From the NCBI RefSeq assembly GCF_019218755.1, contig NZ_JAHUWZ010000003.1, positions 62,001 to 126,000 of the forward strand: a stretch of 64,000 nt of DNA, written 5' to 3'. The stretch's first letter is position 1, and each line of letters opens with the position of its first letter. The stretch comes from Acidovorax sp. sif1233. GTDB lineage: Bacteria > Pseudomonadota > Gammaproteobacteria > Burkholderiales > Burkholderiaceae_C. Position numbers and translations under genes: made by a program. Under the pieces are notes generated by a model. The model did not search any database. It was not told the origin of the DNA and saw only the letters and a program-made list of their open reading frames with translations. Below are positions 58,090-64,000 of the stretch, piece by piece.

Positions 58090-61000
58090 CATTCGTGCTC
58101 CTTGCGGGGCGCGGCCAGCACGGGGTGGGCGATGCCGCCGCTGCCCGGGGTGTGCGAGATGGGCGCCACATGCGCGCCATGCTCCACCAGCGGGCGGTTG
58201 CCTGCCAGCTTGCGCAGCAGCACGTAGAACACGGGCGTGAGGAACAGGCCGAAGGCCGTCACCCCAATCATCCCGGCGAACACCGCCACGCCCATGGCGC
58301 TGCGCATCTCGGCGCCCGCACCGGTGGACAGCACCAGGGGCAGCACCCCCATCACGAAGGCCAGCGAGGTCATCAGGATGGGGCGCAGCCGCAGGCGGCT
58401 GGCCTCGATGGCGGCCTGTATGGGCGTGCGTCCGGCAAACTCCAGCTCGCGCGCAAACTCCACGATCAGGATTGCGTTCTTGGCCGACAGCCCCACCAGC
58501 ACGATGAGTCCGATCTGCGTGAACACGTTGTTGTCGCCCTTGCTCAGCCACACACCCGTCATCGCCGCCAGCAGGCCCATGGGCACGATCAGGATGATGG
58601 CAATGGGCAGCGTCAGGCTTTCGTACTGCGCGGCCAGCACCAGGAACACCAGCAGGATGGCCAGCGGGAACACCAGCACGGCGGAGTTGCCGGCCAGGAT
58701 TTCCTGGTAGGTCAGCTCGGTCCACTCGAACGTGATGCCCTGGGGCAGCGTCTCGGCGGCGATGCGCTCGACGGCCGCCTGGGCCTGGCCCGACGAGAAG
58801 CCGGGCGCGGGGCCGCCATTGATGTCCGCCGCCAGATAACCGTTGTAGCGCATGGCACGCTCGGGGCCGAAGCTGGGCTCCATCTTCATCAGCGCCGACA
58901 GCGGCACCATCTCGCCGGTGGCGGAGCGCACCTTGAGAAGGCCCACGTCCTCGGCCCGCGCGCGGTAGGCCGCATCGGCCTGCACGCGCACGCTGTAGGT
59001 GCGTCCGAACTGGTTGAAGTCGTTGGCGTACAGGCTGCCCAGGTAGATCTGCAGCGTGTCGAACACATCCGTCACGGGCACGCCCAGCTGGCGCGCCTTG
59101 GTGCGGTCGATGTTGGCGTACAGCTGCGGCACGTTGACCTGCCAGCTCGTGAACAGGCCGGCCAGTTCGGGCGTCTGGTAGGCCTTGGCCATGAAGGCCT
59201 TCACGGCGCCATCCATGGCTTCGTAGCCCAGCGAGGCGCGGTCTTCGATCTGCAGCTTGAAGCCACCCGTGGTGCCCAGCCCCGCCACCGGGGGCGGCGG
59301 GAACATGGCGATGAACGCATCCTGGATGCCGCCGAACGCCTGGTTCAGCTGCCCTGCCACGGCGCCGCCGCTCTGGTCGGCGCGGGTGCGCTCGGCAAAG
59401 GGCTTGAGCGTGGCGAACACGATGCCCGAGTTCGAGCTGTTGGTGAAGCCGTTGATCGACAGACCCGGGAAGGCGATCGCGTCTTCGACGTTCGGGTTCT
59501 CCTTCATGATCTCGCCCATGCGGCGGATCACGTTCTCGGTGCGGTCCAGCGTGGCGCCGTCGGGCAGCTGGGCAAAGCCGATCAGGTACTGCTTGTCCTG
59601 CGCGGGCACGAAGCCGCCGGGCACGATCTTGAACAGCCCCACCGTGGCACCCACCAGGGCCAGGTAGATCACAAACATCAGTGCCTTGCGGCCAATGACG
59701 CGCTTGACGCCGCCGCTGTAGGCCTCGGAGCCGCGATGGAACAGGCGGTTGAAGCCCCGGAACAGACCACCGAACACCTTGTCCATGCCGCGCGTGAGCG
59801 CATCCTTGGGCTCGTTGTGGCCCTTGAGCAGCAATGCACTGAGTGCGGGCGACAGGGTCAGCGAGTTGATCGCCGAGATCACCGTGGAGATCGCGATCGT
59901 GACCGCGAACTGGCGGTAGAACTGGCCCGTGAGCCCGCTGATGAAGGCCAGCGGCACGAACACAGCCACCAGCACCAATGCGATGGCGATGATGGGGCCA
60001 GACACTTCACGCATGGCGCGGTAGGTGGCCTCGCGCGGGGTCAGGCCCGCCTCGATGTTGCGCTCCACGTTCTCCACCACCACGATGGCGTCATCCACCA
60101 CGATGCCGATGGCCAGCACCAGGCCGAAGAGCGACAGCGCATTGATCGAAAATCCCAGCAGGTGCAGCACCGCGAACGTGCCCACCACCGACACCGGCAC
60201 GGCCAGCAGCGGGATGATGGAGGCGCGCCAGGTCTGCAGGAACAGGATCACCACCAGCACCACGAGGGCGATGGCTTCGAGCAGCGTGTGGATCACGGAC
60301 TTGATCGAGGCACGCACGAACTGCGTGGGGTCGTAGGCAATGCGGTACTCCACGCCTTCGGGCATGTTCTTCTGGATCTCGTCCATGGTCTTGCGCACGT
60401 TGGCCGAGATGTCGAGCGCGTTGGAGCCCGGCGCCTGGAACACGCCCATGCCCACGGCCGGGTCGTTGTTGAGCAGCGAACGCAGCGAGTAGTCGGCCGC
60501 ACCGAGCTCCAGGCGGGCGATGTCGCGCAGGCGCGTCACCGCGCCGTCGGCACCGGTCTTGACGATGATGTCGCCGAACTCTTCCTCGGTCTGCAGGCGG
60601 CCCTGCGCGTTGATGGACAGTTGCAGGTCCACGCCCGGCAGGCCGGGCGATGCGCCCACCACGCCGGCGGCGGCCTGCACGTTCTGGCCGCGGATGGCGG
60701 TCACCACGTCGCTGGCCGAGAGGCCGCGCTGCGCGACCTTCTGCGGGTCGAGCCACACACGCATGGAGTAGTCGCCGCCGCCGAAGATCTGCACCTGGCC
60801 CACGCCGCCAATGCGGGCGAGCCGGTCCTTCACATTGAGCACCGCGTAGTTGCGCAGGTAGTCGATGTCATAGCGGTTGTTGGGCGAGACCAGGTGGACC
60901 ACCATGGTCAGGTCCGGCGCGCTCTTCACGGTGGTGACGCCCAGGCGGCGCACTTCCTCGGGCAGGCGCGGCTCGGCCTGCGAGACGCGGTTTTGCACCA

Positions 61001-61322
61001 GCTGCTGTGCCTTGTCGGGGTCGGTGCCCAGCTGGAACGTCACCGTGAGCGTCATCACGCCGTCGGTGGTGGCCTGGCTGCCCATGTAGAGCATGCCTTC
61101 CACGCCGTTGATGGACTCCTCCAGCGGCGTGGCCACGGTCTCGGCGATCACCTTGGGGTTGGCGCCGGGGTACTGTGCGCGCACCACCACGGAGGGCGGC
61201 GCGACTTCAGGGTATTCGGAGATGGGCAGACCGCGCAATGCGATGAGCCCTCCGAGGAAGATGAGCACCGACAGCACCCCCGCAAAGATGGGGCGGTCGA
61301 TGAAGAAGCGGGATAGATTCAT
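58089..61322 (-). CDS. Multidrug efflux RND permease (HAE-1 family, CeoB/BpeF/MexF type)
   Basis: A 1077-residue inner-membrane drug/proton antiporter. MNLSRFFIDRPIFAGVLS starts the first helix; the proton-relay motif GIVVDDAIVVVEN (Asp pair near residue 408) and the two large periplasmic loops are intact. It pairs with the adaptor gene 28 bp upstream. The operon order adaptor-pump-channel with a lipase-like gene upstream is that of CeoAB-OpcM and BpeEF-OprC, which export chloramphenicol, trimethoprim and fluoroquinolones in Burkholderia; the range here is inferred. Confidence 0.95.
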   Translation of the reverse strand: MNLSRFFIDRPIFAGVLSVLIFLGGLIALRGLPISEYPEVAPPSVVVRAQYPGANPKVIAETVATPLEESINGVEGMLYMGSQATTDGVMTLTVTFQLGTDPDKAQQLVQNRVSQAEPRLPEEVRRLGVTTVKSAPDLTMVVHLVSPNNRYDIDYLRNYAVLNVKDRLARIGGVGQVQIFGGGDYSMRVWLDPQKVAQRGLSASDVVTAIRGQNVQAAAGVVGASPGLPGVDLQLSINAQGRLQTEEEFGDIIVKTGADGAVTRLRDIARLELGAADYSLRSLLNNDPAVGMGVFQAPGSNALDISANVRKTMDEIQKNMPEGVEYRIAYDPTQFVRASIKSVIHTLLEAIALVVLVVILFLQTWRASIIPLLAVPVSVVGTFAVLHLLGFSINALSLFGLVLAIGIVVDDAIVVVENVERNIEAGLTPREATYRAMREVSGPIIAIALVLVAVFVPLAFISGLTGQFYRQFAVTIAISTVISAINSLTLSPALSALLLKGHNEPKDALTRGMDKVFGGLFRGFNRLFHRGSEAYSGGVKRVIGRKALMFVIYLALVGATVGLFKIVPGGFVPAQDKQYLIGFAQLPDGATLDRTENVIRRMGEIMKENPNVEDAIAFPGLSINGFTNSSNSGIVFATLKPFAERTRADQSGGAVAGQLNQAFGGIQDAFIAMFPPPPVAGLGTTGGFKLQIEDRASLGYEAMDGAVKAFMAKAYQTPELAGLFTSWQVNVPQLYANIDRTKARQLGVPVTDVFDTLQIYLGSLYANDFNQFGRTYSVRVQADAAYRARAEDVGLLKVRSATGEMVPLSALMKMEPSFGPERAMRYNGYLAADINGGPAPGFSSGQAQAAVERIAAETLPQGITFEWTELTYQEILAGNSAVLVFPLAILLVFLVLAAQYESLTLPIAIILIVPMGLLAAMTGVWLSKGDNNVFTQIGLIVLVGLSAKNAILIVEFARELEFAGRTPIQAAIEASRLRLRPILMTSLAFVMGVLPLVLSTGAGAEMRSAMGVAVFAGMIGVTAFGLFLTPVFYVLLRKLAGNRPLVEHGAHVAPISHTPGSGGIAHPVLAAPRKEHE

Positions 61323-61350
61323 GGATGCAAATTCCTTGCGTCGCTCCCGC

Positions 61351-62607
61351 TCAGGCGGCGGGCGACTTGCTGTTGTTCTTGGCTTCCTTGCGATCACCCG
61401 CAATCTCGGCCTTCGCGGTCATGGGCACGGGCTGGGGTGCCACCACGGCACCGGGGCGCACGCGCTGCAGGCCGTTGACGACGATGTTCTCGCCCGCCTT
61501 GAGGCCCGAGGTGACCACGCGCAGGCCGTCAATCGGCGCGCCCAGGGTGACCTCGCGGTACTCGGCCTTGTTGCCCTCGCCCACCACCATCACGAACTTC
61601 TTGTTCTGGTCGGTGCCCACGGCACGCTCGTTGATGAGCAGTGCCTGCGTGTTGCGGGCCTGGCCCATGCGGATGCGCGCGAACTGGCCGGGCATCAAGG
61701 CGCCGTCTTCGTTGTCGAACACCGCGCGCACACGCACCGTGCCGCTCTTGGCATCGACCTGGTTGTCGATGAGCTGCAGGCGGCCGGCGTGCGGCGTGCC
61801 GCCCGTGGTGCCGGTGCCCATCTGCACGGGAATGCGCTCGATGAGCTGGCGCGCGCTGTGGCCGCGCTGGCCGCTTTGCAGGTCCGCCAGGGCCTTCACC
61901 ACGATCTGCTCGTCGGTATCGAAGCTCGCGTAGATGGGGCTCACGGACACCAGCGTGGTCAGCACGGGGGCGCCCGCACCGGCGGCCACCAGGTTGCCCA
62001 CGGTGACTTCGATGCGGCCCACACGGCCCGCCACCGGGGCGCGCACCTGGGTGTAGCCGAGGTTCAGCCTGGCGGTCTGCAGCGCGGCCTGGGCGGCGCG
62101 CAGATTGGCATCGGCCTCGCGCTGCGCGTTCAGGCGTTCGTCGTGCTCGCGCTGGGCAATGGCGCGCTCTTCGAGCAGGCGCGTGGCCCGCTCCATTTCG
62201 CTGCGGGTGTACGACACGCGGGCCTGCGCGGCCACCACCTGCGCCTCAGCGCGGTCCACCTCGGCGGCGTAGGGTGCCGGGTCCACGGTCACGAGCAGAT
62301 CACCCTGCTTCACCAGCGAGCCTTCACGGAAGTGCACGGCCTGCACGGCACCCGAGACGCGCGGCCGCACGTCCACACGCTGCACGGCTTCGAGCCGGCC
62401 GGAGAACTCGTCCCACAGGGCGATGTCCTTTTGCAGCACGGCAGCCACCGACACGGGCATGGCCGGTGGCGCCGCAGGGGTGCCATCGGCCTGCGCCACG
62501 GGCGCCTGGAAAACAAGGATGGCGGCGGCCACGGCGGCCGTCACGGCGGTGGCCAGGGTGGCCAGGCCCAGCGGGCGGCTCTTGTGGGAGAGAGGATTGG
62601 AGTTCAT
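61351..62607 (-). CDS. Periplasmic adaptor of RND efflux (CeoA/MexE type)
   Basis: A 418-residue membrane-fusion protein. The N-terminus has a signal or anchor helix (LATAVTAAVAAAILVF), then VSVAAVLQKDIALWDEFSGRLEAVQRVDVRPRVSG, lipoyl/coiled-coil hairpin (AEAQVVAAQARVSYTRSEMERATRLLEERAIAQ) and a C-terminal barrel ending in a lysine-rich tail. No lipobox cysteine is seen. The ATG at 62607 is preferred to GTG at 62613. Its leader contains a short ORF and, 400 bp upstream, a SoxR-type promoter. Confidence 0.93.
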   Translation of the reverse strand: MNSNPLSHKSRPLGLATLATAVTAAVAAAILVFQAPVAQADGTPAAPPAMPVSVAAVLQKDIALWDEFSGRLEAVQRVDVRPRVSGAVQAVHFREGSLVKQGDLLVTVDPAPYAAEVDRAEAQVVAAQARVSYTRSEMERATRLLEERAIAQREHDERLNAQREADANLRAAQAALQTARLNLGYTQVRAPVAGRVGRIEVTVGNLVAAGAGAPVLTTLVSVSPIYASFDTDEQIVVKALADLQSGQRGHSARQLIERIPVQMGTGTTGGTPHAGRLQLIDNQVDAKSGTVRVRAVFDNEDGALMPGQFARIRMGQARNTQALLINERAVGTDQNKKFVMVVGEGNKAEYREVTLGAPIDGLRVVTSGLKAGENIVVNGLQRVRPGAVVAPQPVPMTAKAEIAGDRKEAKNNSKSPAA

Positions 62608-62790
62608 GGTCACTTTCGGTCATAAGGGCGGCCTTCGCGGGCACGCCATGGAAGGTTTTCTGCCGCAGCAGGTGTCAGTGCACTGGTGCAGGCAGGTGTC
62701 AGTGCGGCGGCGCAGGTGCGAATCTGGGCAATGACACGGTGAGAAGGTCAAGCCCGGAACGCAGCGCGCGGGCCCATGGGCGCTTGCACG

Positions 62791-62862
62791 TCAACAGACG
62801 CTTTGGCGCTGGGTGGTGTGACAGCCGCCGTAGCCGGCGGGCAAAAGGATGGGTGTGCTCAT
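62791..62862 (-). CDS. 23-residue leader ORF ahead of the efflux operon
   Basis: Encodes MSTPILLPAGYGGCHTTQRQ plus three residues ending in Cys. It has a good GGAGGAAAG ribosome site. It begins about 130 nt after the predicted start of the SoxR-type transcript and ends 184 bp before the adaptor start. It could be a leader peptide or chance; it lies in the 447-bp gap (62608-63054), which otherwise holds only the promoter described below. Confidence 0.4.
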   Translation of the reverse strand: MSTPILLPAGYGGCHTTQRQSVC

Positions 62863-63001
62863 GGTGTTTTCTTTCCTCCGTGTCGTTCAAATCAGTGGCG
62901 TCGGGCACAGGGGGGAGGCATGCGCGGGCAAAGCCTCTCCCTCCGGCACGCCAGGCCGGAAAATCAGTGCAAAGAATGCAAATGGATTGTTGAGAGGCCG
63001 A

Positions 63002-63032
63002 AGTATCGAACCTCAACTTAAGTTGAGGTCAA
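63002..63032 (-). promoter_or_regulatory. SoxR-type promoter of the efflux operon
   Basis: Read leftward: -35 TTGACC (63032-63027), a 19-bp spacer, -10 GATACT (63007-63002). The 18-bp dyad CCTCAACTTAAGTTGAGG (63011-63028) lies across the spacer; with one more base pair each side it is a perfect 20-bp palindrome. Over-long 19-bp spacing with a central dyad is the mark of MerR-family activators, and CCTCAA...TTGAGG matches the SoxR box. It would drive the adaptor-pump-channel genes from inside the gap after the lipase-like gene. Confidence 0.75.
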
Positions 63033-63054
63033 TGACTTTCTGCGGCCAGGGTCT

Positions 63055-63957
63055 TCAGGAGGGCACCGGACATCGGGTGGCCTCAAAGAACATCCGGAAC
63101 TGGTCCTGGGCGCCCGCGGCGCACGGACATTCGTGCTGGCCGGTCTGCAGCAGCGCATCGGGCCACTGGGCGGTCTTGGAGAACACATGGCGCGTGACCT
63201 GCAGGCCCGCAGCCTCCAGCCGCGCGGCGTAGGCCAGTGCCTCGTCGTGCATGGGGTCGGTGTCCCCCACCAGCACGAGCGTGGGCGGCAGGCCGGAGAG
63301 CCGGTGCGCGGACGCCGGCACGGCATAAGGGTGCTCGGCATCGCGGGGGCAGCGCAGGAAATTGCGCCAGCCTTCCGTCCACTTGCAGCCCGTGGCGTTG
63401 CCCGTGGCTTCGCGCAACGAGGCCGTGCCCACACAGGGGTCGAGCATGGGGGACAGGAGAATCTGCCCGGCCAGCGGCGGGTGCGACTGGTCCCGCGCCA
63501 TCAGGCCCACGGCGGCAGCCAGGTTGCCGCCCGCCTCTTCCCCGGCCAGATAGACCAGCGCGCCCTGCCCGCCGAGCTTGACCCGGTTGCGGTGCACCCA
63601 CTTGAGCACGTCATAGCCCGTGTCCACGGGCTGCGGAAACGGAGTGAGCGGGTAGGCCACGGAAACCACCACGGCCCCCACACCCTCCAGCAGGGACGCC
63701 ACGGTGCAGCCGTTGTCGAGATCCCCCGACACGAAGGCCCCGCCATGAAAATGCACCACCACGGGCGAGGCCTGTCCGGCCTTCTTGCGGCCGTACATGC
63801 GCACCGCCACGTCCTGCCCCTTGGTCACCTCGATGGTGGCGTCGGAGCACACGGACACCACCGCCTTGGAAGCGGCCCCAGGCGCGAGGGCTGCCTTGGC
63901 GGGCGCTGCGGCAGGCTGCGGTGTGGAGAATGGCGAAGACGGTTGGTCGGGCTGCAT
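63055..63957 (-). CDS. Lipase-like alpha/beta hydrolase (HSL family, LlpE-like) with lost active site
   Basis: A 300-residue HSL-type alpha/beta-hydrolase. The oxyanion motif HFHGGAF (69-75) is kept, but the nucleophile elbow GDSAGG is GEEAGG (139-144): Glu141 replaces the serine (codon GAG). The Asp loop GDTDPMHDEALAYA is kept, while the usual C-terminal catalytic HG is not seen (HVFSKTAQWPD). Thus it is probably not a serine esterase. In Burkholderia a lipase-like gene, llpE, opens the ceoAB-opcM and bpeEF-oprC operons, matching this position. The ATG at 63957 is used; the frame is open to the window edge, so the true start may lie upstream. Confidence 0.82.
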   Translation of the reverse strand: MQPDQPSSPFSTPQPAAAPAKAALAPGAASKAVVSVCSDATIEVTKGQDVAVRMYGRKKAGQASPVVVHFHGGAFVSGDLDNGCTVASLLEGVGAVVVSVAYPLTPFPQPVDTGYDVLKWVHRNRVKLGGQGALVYLAGEEAGGNLAAAVGLMARDQSHPPLAGQILLSPMLDPCVGTASLREATGNATGCKWTEGWRNFLRCPRDAEHPYAVPASAHRLSGLPPTLVLVGDTDPMHDEALAYAARLEAAGLQVTRHVFSKTAQWPDALLQTGQHECPCAAGAQDQFRMFFEATRCPVPS

Positions 63958-64000
63958 GGCATGTACCCAGTGGGTGAAGGTAGGTGAACGATGGGTCAAA

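Noticed and set aside
57813-61316. 1167-codon open frame antisense to the RND pump gene
   Set aside because: His/Gln/Arg-rich low-complexity translation; it is a codon-bias mirror of the intact pump gene on the other strand.
62699-63016. 105-codon leftward ORF across the SoxR-type promoter
   Set aside because: Overlaps the promoter and dyad, no ribosome site, arginine/proline-rich composition.

Overview
The window looks like a chromosomal segment of a high-GC betaproteobacterium, most likely the family Comamonadaceae (Acidovorax or a close relative). This rests on the very GC-rich third positions, the gene families and their order, the IPTL-CTERM surface protein, and three families of short dispersed repeats that I associate with this group. 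No rRNA, tRNA, CRISPR array or complete mobile element is visible.

Layout. 1-2.7 kb: end of a class III CoA-transferase gene, an HMG-CoA-lyase-type aldolase and a divergent LysR regulator. 2.9-7.0 kb: HxlR-type regulator, FKBP isomerase, an unknown gene, and a two-subunit sodium/solute symporter. 7.2-10.6 kb: divergent ppsA and ppsR (PEP synthase and its kinase/phosphorylase). 11.1-18.2 kb: a leftward heavy-metal RND efflux operon (czcI, czcC, a split adaptor-domain gene, czcB, czcA, a small periplasmic gene). 18.3-24.9 kb: a leftward, tightly overlapped heme-uptake operon (receptor, unknown 118-aa gene, hmuS, hmuT, hmuU, hmuV) behind a perfect 7-1-7 Fur-type box. 25.2-27.5 kb: ahpC and ahpF. 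27.9-47.7 kb: an iron region with an FTR1 permease, bacterioferritin, two PepSY membrane (putative ferrisiderophore reductase) modules, five more TonB-dependent receptors and a DUF4198 protein. No siderophore synthesis, inner-membrane siderophore ABC transporter or TonB-ExbBD genes are present, so this looks like a xenosiderophore-scavenging locus.

47.9-50.5 kb is a visibly AT-richer three-gene insert (glycosyltransferase, FdtA-like cupin, FAD oxidoreductase) bordered by a 39-codon remnant of an IS630-type transposase. The remnant overlaps the 3' end of a long leftward gene for a repetitive surface protein (DUF4347, eight cadherin-like repeats, a choice-of-anchor domain, IPTL-CTERM). The insertion seems to have replaced the natural C-terminus of that protein. 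54.9-56.3 kb: a gabD-type aldehyde dehydrogenase. 56.5-64 kb: a leftward drug-efflux operon of the CeoAB-OpcM/BpeEF-OprC type: a lipase-like gene, adaptor, RND pump, a 31-codon mini-ORF and the outer-membrane channel.

Most noteworthy signals: (1) a two-hairpin repeat of about 45 bp, found at least six times and four times sitting 2-21 bp before a start codon; (2) an 18-bp SoxR-type dyad exactly inside a 19-bp -35/-10 spacer ahead of the RND pump, although no SoxR gene is in the window; (3) a 31-codon ORF stop-start coupled on both sides between pump and channel genes; (4) an alpha/beta hydrolase whose nucleophile serine is replaced by glutamate; (5) a pile-up of three repeat families, including a 132-bp MITE-like palindrome, in one 490-bp gap between iron genes; (6) the IS630 scar fused to the surface-protein gene.
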